A stretch of 64,000 nucleotides of DNA from Devosia sp. (GTDB taxonomy: Bacteria; Pseudomonadota; Alphaproteobacteria; Rhizobiales; Devosiaceae): positions 683,010 through 747,009 of the forward strand of contig CP051235.1 of NCBI GenBank assembly GCA_017794705.1, in the 5' to 3' direction. Shown one piece after another: positions 32,606 to 41,255 of the stretch (position 1 is its first letter; each line of letters begins with the position of its first letter). Made by a program: the position numbers and the translations under genes. The notes under the pieces are model-generated. The model ran no database searches. It was not told the DNA's origin and worked only from the letters and a program-made list of their open reading frames with translations.

Positions 32606-34582
32606 ATGCAAGTTGGCGAGCCGGGAATCCGGATTGGAGATCGGGAAGAACTGATCCTCATGCTGTCGGAGGCGGCGGCGATCGAGCACAATGTCATGTG
32701 CTGCTATCTCTATGCGATCTGGAGTCTGAAATCCGGCGAAGACGACGGCCTGACGCAAGCGCAGCTTGAGATTGTCCGGCGCTGGAAGATTCTGCTTCTC
32801 GATGTTGCGATCGAGGAGATGGAGCACCTTGCCCTCGTCTGTAACCTGATGTCGTCGATCGGGGGCGCGCCCTATCTGTCACGCCCCAATTTTCCGATCC
32901 CGCGTGGTTTCCATCCTGCCGGAATTGACCTCGAACTCGTGGGTTTCTCACACGAGTTGATCGATCATGCGATCTATCTCGAGCGCCCGGAAGGCGTGGA
33001 GATGAGCGACGCGCCGGAGTTTTTGCATCCAGATGCCTACGAACGGGCGGCACCGCGCCATACGATCATGCCTGCCACGCAGGATTACAGCACGATTGGA
33101 CACTTGTACCGGGGGATTTATCACGGGTTTGAAGTGCTGGCCCGCCGATATGGGGAGAAGGCCCTTTTCTGCGGAGACGTGAACGATCAGGTCGGGCCGT
33201 CGGATTCCGGGTTTGCCGAATTGTGCCTCGTCACCGATCTGGCCAGCGCCAAAACGGCCATCGAGACAATCGTCGAACAAGGCGAAGGTGCGCCGGGGCA
33301 CTCGGAGAACTCACATTATCAAAAGTTCCTTCGGGTCCGGCAGGAACTGGATGAAGTGCTCAAGAATGATCCGGATTTTGCACCCGCGTTTCCGGTTGCG
33401 CGGAACCCGGTTGCACGCCGTCCGCTTGATGGCACAAACCGGATCTGGGTCACCGACCCCGAGGCCGTGCGTGTTCTGGATTTGGCGAATTCGCTCTATG
33501 CCATGATGCTGCGGCTGCTGTCGCAGGCCTATGGACGCGATCCGGAGGAAGCGGGCCACAAGGCGAATTTTATTTCGCTTGCCCGCCGACTGATGTCGAT
33601 CCTGGCGCCGGTTTGCGAGCATCTGGCCTCACTGCCGTGCGGACCGGAACATCCGGGGGTCCATGCCGGCATGTCGTTCACGATGCTGCGGGATACGGCG
33701 CGGCTGCCGCCGGGGCCGGGGGAAATGCGGTTTCTCAATGAACGCATGCAGGAAATCGCTGCGCATGCCGCGCACATGTTTCCCGCTGGACACAAGCTCG
33801 CCAACATTCCGGACGCTGTTCGTAACCTGGCACGCCAGATCGAAGTGCCTGAGAACCCGGGAATGTCGGCAAGTGTTTCCCCGCAAATGCCCCAGGACAA
33901 GCTGGGACCCGCGGGCGCAAGCAGGGCAATCGGCGCGAGTTCGATAAGCACGGTCGAAGGCGCTGATCTCATTCTCTCTTTCGATTCAAAGCGCTGCTAT
34001 CACTCCCGGCACTGTGTGCTCGAGGCTTCCAAGGTGTTTCTGGCCAATGTCGAGGGTGACTGGCTGTTTCCCGACGCCATGGAAACGTCCGACCTTCGCG
34101 GGGTCTGTCACAATTGCCCGTCGGGGGCGATCACCTATGTGCCCAAGGGCGACACACCACCCGAGCCGGTCCCGGCGGTCAACACGCTCAAGGTACGTGA
34201 AAACGGCCCCTATGCCCTCCGCGCGACGCTGAAAGTCGACGGCAGATCAGAAGGTTTTCGCGCGTCGCTTTGCAGATGTGGCGCTTCAAAGAACAAGCCT
34301 TTCTGCGATGGCTCCCACAACCTGATTGGGTTTCATGCCACCGGCGAGCCGGAAACCCGGCCTTCGGAACCATTGGCGGTGCGCGACGGGGAACTTGATG
34401 TCGCTCCCCAGATTGATGGACCGCTGGTGGTCACAGGCAATCTGGAAATCTGCACCAACACGGGCCGAACGATCGACAGGGTAACTTCGGTGCGGCTATG
34501 CCGCTGTGGCGGATCGAAGAACAAGCCGTTCTGCGACAACACCCATCGCAAAATCGGGTTCAAGTCGGAAAATCCTTCCTGA
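32606..34582 (+). CDS. Ferritin-like / Fe-S mono-cluster / double CDGSH protein
   Basis: 658 residues from ATG at 32606. Three modules are seen. Residues 15-330 are a ferritin-like domain of the VioB/RebD (iminophenyl-pyruvate dimer synthase) type, with EH at 27-28 and EExEH at 70-74. Residues 455-510 are a divergent 4Fe-4S-type domain (C464, C470, C501, C504). Two CDGSH domains follow: C556, C558, C567, H571 and C632, C634, C643, H647, each with the 3Cys-1His 2Fe-2S pattern; the second reads CDNTH. Divergent from the PqqD-fusion operon. Probably cytosolic iron or redox protein; substrate unknown. Confidence 0.9.
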   Translation: MQVGEPGIRIGDREELILMLSEAAAIEHNVMCCYLYAIWSLKSGEDDGLTQAQLEIVRRWKILLLDVAIEEMEHLALVCNLMSSIGGAPYLSRPNFPIPRGFHPAGIDLELVGFSHELIDHAIYLERPEGVEMSDAPEFLHPDAYERAAPRHTIMPATQDYSTIGHLYRGIYHGFEVLARRYGEKALFCGDVNDQVGPSDSGFAELCLVTDLASAKTAIETIVEQGEGAPGHSENSHYQKFLRVRQELDEVLKNDPDFAPAFPVARNPVARRPLDGTNRIWVTDPEAVRVLDLANSLYAMMLRLLSQAYGRDPEEAGHKANFISLARRLMSILAPVCEHLASLPCGPEHPGVHAGMSFTMLRDTARLPPGPGEMRFLNERMQEIAAHAAHMFPAGHKLANIPDAVRNLARQIEVPENPGMSASVSPQMPQDKLGPAGASRAIGASSISTVEGADLILSFDSKRCYHSRHCVLEASKVFLANVEGDWLFPDAMETSDLRGVCHNCPSGAITYVPKGDTPPEPVPAVNTLKVRENGPYALRATLKVDGRSEGFRASLCRCGASKNKPFCDGSHNLIGFHATGEPETRPSEPLAVRDGELDVAPQIDGPLVVTGNLEICTNTGRTIDRVTSVRLCRCGGSKNKPFCDNTHRKIGFKSENPS

Positions 34583-34704
34583 ACAAGTCCGTCCAAAGGA
34601 CTAACTCCACGAAATGCATTGACTCTGCACAGAACATTAATGTGCACTAAAGGACGCGCGCCGGCTCAGGACCGGCGCCGGGGCGAAACAAGCCGGGGGG
34701 CAAA

Positions 34705-35361
34705 ATGATTCACGGGCACGAAACCAGCCGTCAGTTCTGGCACGATTTTGATCACCACTTCCGGTATGAGGCCGTTCAGAATGGCTTTCTGGATTCCTAC
34801 AAGGAATTGGGCGGGGATGCCGCTGCAGCCGACGCCTGGCGGGATTCACGAGCCGCGGGCAATTATCCTGAAAGCTTCAGGGATTTTGCAGAAGCGCGGC
34901 GGTCGGCCATTGAACATCTGGCCAATGCGCAGATGGGCTATTTTGAGTCCCGGCTGACCAGTGAAGACCAGATCATAGAGGTTTTTCAGGACTTTGCCTT
35001 CGGGGTTCTGGAGAGCACCGACGCTGAACACCGCGCCAATGCTGATGACACAAGGCACACCATGTCTGGTGGCGTCTATTCGGAAGGGTACCGTCACTGG
35101 CACGGGTTTGCCGAAGCTGCACTCGCGCTGGGTCTTGACCCGGACTTCTGGACTTTCCTGCTGAAGGTGAACGGCATGGCGTGGGAGCTGCACGTCAAGT
35201 CGCACCCCAACGAGTCCGATCCCCACGACTACAAGCGCCTGTCTCCTGAGGAGACAAAAGCCATCACGGACAAGTGGATGTCGCTGTCCCGGGAGCAGAT
35301 CGCGGCCGAGTTCGACAAGTATGTCGAGCGCACCGAGGCCTGGCTTGAAGATGCCATCTAG
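34705..35361 (+). CDS. Hypothetical protein, His-rich N-terminus
   Basis: 218 residues, soluble, no signal peptide, no family recognised. The N-terminus has clustered histidines (HGHETSRQFWHDFDHHF) and the protein is rich in Asp, Glu and Trp, with helical character. ATG at 34705 follows GGGGGG. A GCGCCGG/CCGGCGC hairpin (34658-34678) lies in its leader. It follows the ferritin/CDGSH gene by 122 bp, so could be co-expressed with it. Confidence 0.7.
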   Translation: MIHGHETSRQFWHDFDHHFRYEAVQNGFLDSYKELGGDAAAADAWRDSRAAGNYPESFRDFAEARRSAIEHLANAQMGYFESRLTSEDQIIEVFQDFAFGVLESTDAEHRANADDTRHTMSGGVYSEGYRHWHGFAEAALALGLDPDFWTFLLKVNGMAWELHVKSHPNESDPHDYKRLSPEETKAITDKWMSLSREQIAAEFDKYVERTEAWLEDAI

Positions 35362-35406
35362 GGCAGCGTTGCGGCAACGACTGGCCGCGCCAGGCGAACG
35401 CAATTG

Positions 35407-36051
35407 ATGCAATCGGCGGTCCTTCGCTGGTCGATGGTAGGCATATTGCTGCTGGCGCTCATCCTCGTGCCCTTTGTGCTTTGGGAGGAGGGTTTTGACG
35501 CTTTTGCCGCCCGGTTGCTTGATCAGGACAATGCGCCGGTGATCGCGTTGGTGGTGATCGCCTTGCTGGCGGCGGACATTTTCCTGCCAGTCCCCTCAAG
35601 CCTGGTTGCTGTCTCCGCAGGGGCCCTGCTTGGCTGGCAGGTTGGGACGGTGACCGTCTGGATCGGGCTGACGCTGGGCTGCCTTGCCGGATACTGGACA
35701 GGGGCATGGGGCGGTGCGCCGGTCGTGAGCCGGTTTATGGGTGCCGATGAACTTGAGCGGGCCAACCGGTTGGCCGAGCGAATTGGGTTTGGAACGCTGG
35801 TGGTCGCTCGGGCCGTTCCGGTGCTCGCAGAGGGTTCAGTGCTTGCCGCGGGTCTGGTGCGTTACCCGTTCCGCGGGTTTTTCATCATCACCGCCCTCGC
35901 CAATCTGGGTGTTGCTGCCCTTTATTGCTTCGTCGGCGCTGCTTCTCTGGAGACGAGTTCGTTCCTGCTCGCTTTCGCCGGTGCGATCATCGTCCCGGTC
36001 GCAGGGTTTCTGATCTGGAAGCTGGTGATGCGTGCCCGGCCAGCGGGCTAA
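35407..36051 (+). CDS. VTT (DedA/TVP38-like) membrane protein
   Basis: 214 residues, several membrane helices. The VTT-domain segments are present: VPSSLVAVSAGALLGW with a following Gly-rich YWTGAWGG loop, and the membrane re-entrant ARAVPVLAEGSVLAAGLVRY. ATG at 35407 chosen; a TTG at 35404 is adjacent. DedA-superfamily proteins transport lipid carriers or affect membrane homeostasis; the specific role is unknown. It begins 45 bp after the hypothetical gene. Confidence 0.88.
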   Translation: MQSAVLRWSMVGILLLALILVPFVLWEEGFDAFAARLLDQDNAPVIALVVIALLAADIFLPVPSSLVAVSAGALLGWQVGTVTVWIGLTLGCLAGYWTGAWGGAPVVSRFMGADELERANRLAERIGFGTLVVARAVPVLAEGSVLAAGLVRYPFRGFFIITALANLGVAALYCFVGAASLETSSFLLAFAGAIIVPVAGFLIWKLVMRARPAG

Positions 36052-36060
36052 GGACCCGGA

Positions 36061-38313
36061 TCAACCGAGTACCGGCTGCGGATTCAGCGTTTCGGAAACT
36101 GAAGCGGGCTGCATGTCTTCGGCGCCCGCGGCCCGCGCCGATTGACCGGTGGCCGCGACGTCGTACTGGAAATCTTCCCGGCGATGTTCCAGACGCGCAA
36201 AATAGCGGCGCAGGTTCTCGTCTTCGGTTGGCACGTGATCAAGGCAAAGGGCGATTGCCGGCGCGGCGTCCCCTCCGTTTCGAAGCGCATGCAGCGCCTC
36301 TGCATAAGCTAGTTGAAGCTTCGCGAAGGTTTCGCTTTCGGCGTACGCGGTGTCGCCGACGAGAATGTGGATGGGCTCGCGGAAAGTCCGCCCCTTGAGC
36401 GCAATCGAACCGGCTTCCAGAAAAGCGAGGTTGGAAACCCGTGCCCGCGTGGAATCCGAAATGACGATGTCATAGTCGACCGGCTTGCAGGCATCCTCGA
36501 CACGTGAGGCGACGTTGACGGTGTTGCCGATGCAGGAATAGTCGAAGCGGCTTTCAAGCCCGAGGTTGCCGACAAGCGCCTTGCCGGAGGCGATGCCGAT
36601 ACCGATGGAAATCGATTTCACCTTGCCCTGCCGTTGGCCCAGACCGAACTCATCGGTTGCGTTCAGTTTCTTCAGGCGCTCGCGCATGTTCAATGAGGCG
36701 ATGCAGGCATGATAGGCGTGTTCTTCCACGTCAATTGGCGCGTTCCAGAAAGCCATGATCGCGTCGCCGATGAACTTGTCGATGGTGCCATATTGCTCGG
36801 TGATGCAGGCCCCCAGCGCACCGAACATCTTGTTGAGCAAATGCACCAGTTCGGCGGGCTCCAGTCCCTCGCTGAGGGTGGTGAAATTCCGGATGTCGAG
36901 AAACAGCACGGACAAGTCGCGCTCCTCACCACCCAGCTTCAGGTTCTCAGAACTGTCCTCAATCTTTTGCAGCAGCGAAGGGGCGACATAGTGCCCGAAA
37001 GCCCTGCGGATCATGCGCTTGTCCGCGTCCGTGATCAGGAACCGGAAGAAGATCATGGCGGTGTAGACCAGCAAGGCCGCGCCAGCAGGGAATGTGGGAT
37101 CAATCAGCAACCCCCATTGTTGGAACGCAATCCATGTGCCACCGCCGATCACAATCGCCGCCAGGCCGCCAACTCCAACCGTTGCGACCGGCCCGGCCCA
37201 GATCAGCATGAGCACCATCGTCAAACCCAGGATCACAAAGGTCAGCAGTTCCAGGCCGTTGACCCAGTCGGCGCGCAGCAGGAAGGTCCCAGAAATCATC
37301 TGGTCGAGGGCCTGGGCGTGGATTTCGACGCCGGGCATAGATGTGCCCAGAGGCGTGCCCCGGATGTCCAGAAGTCCTGTCGCCGAAGTGCCGATGAGAA
37401 CGATGTGTCCCTGAATTTCGGACGCAAGATTTTGATAATTCTCACCGAGCACATCCGCCGCTGACACGTAAAGCGACGGATCGCTGGGGTGATAGTAGAG
37501 CCACATGGCCCCGTCGGGGTCAGTCGGCACCTCGAAACTTCCGACACGGACGCTCTGCACTTCGCCTGAACCACTGTCGTCGGAAAAGACCACAAGTGTG
37601 GAAGCCTGCATGGCAAGGCGCAGGCTCTCGAGCGTCAGCGCCGGGTAGAGGGCATCGTTTTGCGTCCACAACAGCGGCAGTCTGCGGATGGTGCTGACGT
37701 CACCGCCGGGGGCGAGGCTGATAGAGCCGAGCCCCTTTGCAGCTTCAGTCAACAGGGGCAGCGAATTGACCGTACCCGTCAATTGAGGCAGGTGGCTGGT
37801 CGGGTCCGGCCCCACCACCGCAAATCCGGTCTTGGCGGCGGCGGGTGGGTCGCCTTCGGTCGGGATGGCCCCGAAACCAAGCACCGAAGGGGCCACGGAC
37901 AGCGTGTCGGCAAACAGTTCGTCGTAGTCCGGCAGGGACTCCGCATCGGCATTTATCTCGATGCTGGCGATGGCAAATTCGTTTGCCATGTTGGCCAGAG
38001 ACAGCCGGTCGGGCTCGGGAAACAGCACGTCGAAGGCGATCGACGCAGCTCCCAGTTCGGTCAGCCGGTATGTGAGCTCCGCCATGCGGTCCCGCGGCCA
38101 GGGCCACTGCCCCATCGACTGCAGGGATTCATCATCGATGTCGACGATGCGAATAGGCGCTCCGGCCGGTTCCCGCGGGGCCATGCGCTGGAAATTGTCA
38201 AAGGCGATTTCACGCAATGCCTGCGTGGGATAGGGATCAATGACCCGCACTCCGGCCAGGACGAGGACCACCAGTACGCCGATCAATAGGGGCAGCAGTC
38301 GCCGTTTCCACAT
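36061..38313 (-). CDS. CHASE2-domain class III adenylate/guanylate cyclase
   Basis: 750 residues. An N-terminal TM helix (LLPLLIGVLVVLVLAGV), then a periplasmic CHASE2 sensor (about 35-345: FDNFQRM, IVDIDDESL, IAFDVLFPEPD), three TM helices (about 345-425) and a class III cyclase domain (about 445-640). The metal aspartates sit in FLDIRNFTTL and IGDAIMAFWN, and the DFGLGQRQ-to-SIGIGIASG and NTVNVASRVEDA segments are conserved. Converts ATP or GTP to a cyclic nucleotide in response to an extracytoplasmic cue. It lies downstream of two FecR-domain genes on the same strand. Confidence 0.94.
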   Translation of the reverse strand: MWKRRLLPLLIGVLVVLVLAGVRVIDPYPTQALREIAFDNFQRMAPREPAGAPIRIVDIDDESLQSMGQWPWPRDRMAELTYRLTELGAASIAFDVLFPEPDRLSLANMANEFAIASIEINADAESLPDYDELFADTLSVAPSVLGFGAIPTEGDPPAAAKTGFAVVGPDPTSHLPQLTGTVNSLPLLTEAAKGLGSISLAPGGDVSTIRRLPLLWTQNDALYPALTLESLRLAMQASTLVVFSDDSGSGEVQSVRVGSFEVPTDPDGAMWLYYHPSDPSLYVSAADVLGENYQNLASEIQGHIVLIGTSATGLLDIRGTPLGTSMPGVEIHAQALDQMISGTFLLRADWVNGLELLTFVILGLTMVLMLIWAGPVATVGVGGLAAIVIGGGTWIAFQQWGLLIDPTFPAGAALLVYTAMIFFRFLITDADKRMIRRAFGHYVAPSLLQKIEDSSENLKLGGEERDLSVLFLDIRNFTTLSEGLEPAELVHLLNKMFGALGACITEQYGTIDKFIGDAIMAFWNAPIDVEEHAYHACIASLNMRERLKKLNATDEFGLGQRQGKVKSISIGIGIASGKALVGNLGLESRFDYSCIGNTVNVASRVEDACKPVDYDIVISDSTRARVSNLAFLEAGSIALKGRTFREPIHILVGDTAYAESETFAKLQLAYAEALHALRNGGDAAPAIALCLDHVPTEDENLRRYFARLEHRREDFQYDVAATGQSARAAGAEDMQPASVSETLNPQPVLG

Positions 38314-38354
38314 TCTTGCTTGCCTATGCCTTCAGGCGAACATTCACGCCAAAA

Positions 38355-38376
38355 CCACCGTCGGTTTTGCCGGTGG
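38355..38376 (-). terminator. Hairpin between FecR-like gene and CHASE2 cyclase gene
   Basis: CCACCG and CGGTGG form a 6-bp stem, followed on the minus strand by TTTTGG. It lies in the 128-bp gap after the FecR-like gene. Weak terminator or attenuator; not strong enough to exclude readthrough into the cyclase. Confidence 0.4.
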
Positions 38377-38441
38377 CCTGCCGGTGATGTTCATTGAGTC
38401 GATATTCTGCCTGCCGGCAGGTCTAGTCAAACCCGCAACCA

Positions 38442-39500
38442 CTAGTGATTGTGATTGCCGTGGCCATTGCCGTTGCCATGACCGTTCCCGTTGCCGCGAC
38501 CATTGCCGTTGTTTCCGTCCTTGTCATGGCCACGGCCATTGCTGTGACCGTCATCGTGCCCGCGGCCACGTGTGTTTTGATGACCGTCGCCACTTTCTTC
38601 TTCCTCTTCCGGCTCCTCTTCGGGTTCAGGTTCCGGCTCGTTTTCTTCTTCCTCGGGTTCTTCCTCTTCCTCCGGTTCCTCTTCTTCAATAACTGGAGGT
38701 GGCGGCGGCGCAGGTCTGTCGTTTGAGGCCGTCCGGATGGAGGCTGGTGCACTCAGATCGTGAATGCGGGCACACGAGCGGGAACTCGACACGCGGAAGT
38801 CACGAAGCAGCGGCAGCTGCGATATTTCATAGGGAAAATCATCCGGGTTGACCTCGAATTGACCGTCTTCGGGATCAAAAAGGGTTGCGGAAGCTTGCAG
38901 CGGGATTGCACCGAAGTCGCATTGCTTGACGAGATCGGCGCAACCACCCGAGTGGCTGCACAGGCGAACGGCACCCTCCAGCAGCCAGACGATGCCGAGC
39001 TGGTTCTGTCGATCGACGTAGAGATCAAACTTGGTTCCCCGCACACCGATAGTGCCGGATGGCGTGTTGATCTGATAGGCGTCCTTGTCGCTGTCGCCGG
39101 TGATGAAGCGGAAGGTCCCGCCCAGTGCGTCCACAGCGAAGGAGGCGACGGAATTGTCGTTGCGCAGCAAGTAGGTCTCAAGAACAAGTTGGGAGTTGGG
39201 ACCCAGCACCATCCGTGTCTCGTCGGTGAACAGGATCTGCACCTGACCGCTCGATCCAGTGGTGATCAGTTGACCCTGATAAAGGTCAGCGCCGGTCAGA
39301 ACTGTCGTCTGAACCCCCTGCAGTTGCGAGGAGGCATCCGGGTCAACGTCGGCGGCCTGACCGATCGGGTCAAGGGCGACTGCAGTGCCGGAAGCCAATG
39401 CAAGAAAGTGCACGAAGGCACCCCTCAGGGCCCGCCTGAAAAACGCCCCGTTGTTCCATGCTGTTTGGAACCTGACTGCAAGAGTCTTACAGCCGTGCAT
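38442..39500 (-). CDS. FecR-domain exported protein with poly-Glu and Gly/Asn/His tail
   Basis: 352 residues from ATG at 39500 with GGGGGTGG before it; an in-frame TTG at 39539 is less likely. A signal peptide (RRALRGAFVHFLALASGTAVA) precedes the FecR domain (about 60-170), containing DETRMVLGPNSQLVLE, DAYQINTPSGTIGVRG and VWLLEGAVRL. After a Pro stretch comes a long Glu/Pro run and a tail of repeated Gly-Asn-Gly-His units ending in HNH. The tail is low complexity in protein and DNA and may bind metal or the cell wall. FecR domains act as periplasmic sensors or surface structural domains. Confidence 0.88.
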   Translation of the reverse strand: MHGCKTLAVRFQTAWNNGAFFRRALRGAFVHFLALASGTAVALDPIGQAADVDPDASSQLQGVQTTVLTGADLYQGQLITTGSSGQVQILFTDETRMVLGPNSQLVLETYLLRNDNSVASFAVDALGGTFRFITGDSDKDAYQINTPSGTIGVRGTKFDLYVDRQNQLGIVWLLEGAVRLCSHSGGCADLVKQCDFGAIPLQASATLFDPEDGQFEVNPDDFPYEISQLPLLRDFRVSSSRSCARIHDLSAPASIRTASNDRPAPPPPPVIEEEEPEEEEEPEEEENEPEPEPEEEPEEEEESGDGHQNTRGRGHDDGHSNGRGHDKDGNNGNGRGNGNGHGNGNGHGNHNH

Positions 39501-39574
39501 GTCCACCCCCGAACCGACCGATTTGAGAGCCGATGCCAACGGCGTTTAGTCCGTTGGCAGACTGATCAAATGTC

Positions 39575-39631
39575 CTCACCTTCGTCGTTTTAGCCGCCCT
39601 CGCCTTCGTCGTAATAGCCGCCCTCGCCTTC
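39575..39631 (-). repeat. 24-bp tandem repeat across a FecR gene stop codon
   Basis: On the minus strand, a 24-bp unit (GAAGGCGAGGGCGGCT plus 8 nt) occurs at 39608-39631 and 39584-39607, with a 9-nt partial third copy at 39575-39583. Copy 1 reads TATTAC (Tyr-Tyr) where copy 2 reads TAAAAC, giving the gene's stop. Without it the frame would continue for seven acidic-repeat residues to a stop at 39566-39568. Confidence 0.75.
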
Positions 39632-40468
39632 GCAATAGTCGTCCTCACGCGGTTCCCGATTGACGTAGTCCGCGGCCTCGGATGGAATTGTGGGGAACTG
39701 GTTGAAGTCATGCTGCCGGGCACAATAGCGGGCCACCGCGATGCGGAAGTCCTGACGCAGCGGCAACTGCGAAATCACGTAGGGGAAATCGTCTTCCGGA
39801 TCGAATTCGAACTCGCCGTCTTCCGGATCGAACACTGTGGGATCAACGTCCACGGGAATGGCGCCGAAATCGCAGATTTCGGTCAGTTCCACGCAGTTTT
39901 CCTCGAAGTCGCAGAGTAGCAGCCCGCCGTCCAGAAGCCAGACCAGGCCCAGTTCCTTGATGGCGTCGACAAACAGGTCAAAGGTCGTTCCCCGCACACC
40001 AATCGTGCCCGAAGGCGTGTTGATCTGGTAGGCGTCCTTGTCGCTGTCGCCGGTGATGAAGCGGAATGTTCCGCTCAGCGCGTCGACAGTGAACGATGCC
40101 ACCGTGTTGTCGTTGCGCAGCAGATAGTCTTCGAGCAGCAATTGAGAATTGGGCCCGACGACCATGCGGGTCTCGTCGGAAAAGACGATCTGCACCTGGC
40201 CGCCCTCACCTGTCGAGATCAACTGCCCGAGGTACAGGTCGGCTCCGTGCAGAATGACGGTTTGCGCGTTGCCCAAAAGGGCCGTGGCGGCCGGATCGAC
40301 GGACACGGCCTGACCGATTGGAGTTTGCGCCGTTGCCGGATTGGCGAACGCCAGCAGGCCAGCAAACAGGGAAATGAAGAAACTATTGGTCAGCAAACGT
40401 CCCGGCGCGCGTCCAGCGCCAGTCCGTTGCCGGAAAATGTGTCGGAAGTTCACGATTGCACCGTCCAT
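39590..40468 (-). CDS. FecR-domain exported protein, paralogue of the neighbouring gene
   Basis: 292 residues. A signal peptide (LLTNSFFISLFAGLLAFANP, cleaved near PATAQ) precedes a FecR domain closely similar to the next gene: DETRMVVGPNSQLLLE, GDSDKDAYQINTPSGTIG and LGLVWLLDGG. The C-terminus is a short acidic Gly/Tyr repeat (CEGEGGYYDEGEGG) ended by a TAA inside a 24-bp repeat. The two FecR genes arose by duplication, with the tails diverging. It lies 89 bp before its paralogue on the same strand. Confidence 0.9.
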   Translation of the reverse strand: MDGAIVNFRHIFRQRTGAGRAPGRLLTNSFFISLFAGLLAFANPATAQTPIGQAVSVDPAATALLGNAQTVILHGADLYLGQLISTGEGGQVQIVFSDETRMVVGPNSQLLLEDYLLRNDNTVASFTVDALSGTFRFITGDSDKDAYQINTPSGTIGVRGTTFDLFVDAIKELGLVWLLDGGLLLCDFEENCVELTEICDFGAIPVDVDPTVFDPEDGEFEFDPEDDFPYVISQLPLRQDFRIAVARYCARQHDFNQFPTIPSEAADYVNREPREDDYCEGEGGYYDEGEGG

Positions 40469-40801
40469 AACTAGCTCGACGGCAACAGCCGCCTGCTTCA
40501 GGCGCAGCCTTCAGTGGTGGATGTGCAAACGCGGCGCGCCCTTCCGTCTTTGCACCCAAGCCCAGGTTAACAAGATATTAACACTCGCCCATTTCCGCCG
40601 TCAATCAAAGTGAAACAGGCACTTATGGTGAATACCCGGCATGAGGACCGCGCCTGGAAGCACATGGCGGGTTGCCCGGCCAAAGGGCAAAACCCGCGAA
40701 CGCCGGGATTTCCGAATTGCCCCCATTTTGGGCTTGTGTTAACCGGCGTGAAGTAAGCCTGCTCATCGTGTTTGGTTTTTCAAACAGGCAAGGAACAGAA
40801 T
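40469..40801. other. Intergenic region between divergent FecR and DUF3307 genes
   Basis: 333 bp with no supportable gene. It holds a hairpin of GCGGGTTGCCC (40667-40677) and GGGCAAAACCCGC (40685-40697) with one bulged A and no T-run. Promoters for both flanking genes should lie here, but no clear -35/-10 pair stands out. Confidence 0.4.
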
Positions 40802-41185
40802 TTGTCACTTGTTGTGCTGTTTTTCCTTCTCGGACTGCAGGTAAAGCATTTCGTCGCCGATTATCTTTTGCAGTTTGACTGGATGGTTGCCGAGAAAGGC
40901 GACCTGCTCAAACCGGGTGGCTACGCGCATGCCGGGATGCACGTGCTGGGTACGGCCATCGTTCTCATTATCGCAGGTGTCCGATGGCCGCTGCTGGTGG
41001 CCATACTGGCAGCCGAGTTCGTCATCCACTACGCCCTGGACTATGGCAAGGTCGCCTACTCGAACGGTGTGACTATGGAAGACAGCCCGCAAAAATACTT
41101 CGCGCTGCATGGGCTTGATCAGTTCTTCCACCACCTGACCTATATCGGCATCACCTACGTGGCGCTGTTCACCGACTGGTTGTAG
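40802..41185 (+). CDS. DUF3307-domain small membrane protein
   Basis: 127 residues from TTG at 40802, preceded by AAGGA; a longer frame from 40772 also starts with TTG but lacks a ribosome site. The protein has an HFVADYLLQFDWM segment, a hydrophobic middle (VLGTAIVLIIAGV), AEFVIHYALDYGK and a His-rich HGLDQFFHHLTY, all features of DUF3307 proteins. Function unknown; membrane location predicted from about three helices. Confidence 0.82.
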   Translation: MSLVVLFFLLGLQVKHFVADYLLQFDWMVAEKGDLLKPGGYAHAGMHVLGTAIVLIIAGVRWPLLVAILAAEFVIHYALDYGKVAYSNGVTMEDSPQKYFALHGLDQFFHHLTYIGITYVALFTDWL

Positions 41186-41255
41186 GCACTGGAATTCGAA
41201 GGCTTGCACCTTGCTGACGGGACCCATGCGAGGCGAGCGTCAGCATTGACTGACC

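Noticed and set aside
38442..38560. Short repeats that might suggest a CRISPR array
   Set aside because: They are coding Gly-Asn-Gly-His codon repeats with no spacers of uniform length and no cas genes.
38423..38752. Lys/Arg-rich alternative frame within the FecR tail
   Set aside because: Frame artefact of the repetitive GAA/GGC tail; the poly-Glu frame continues from the FecR domain and is the real one.
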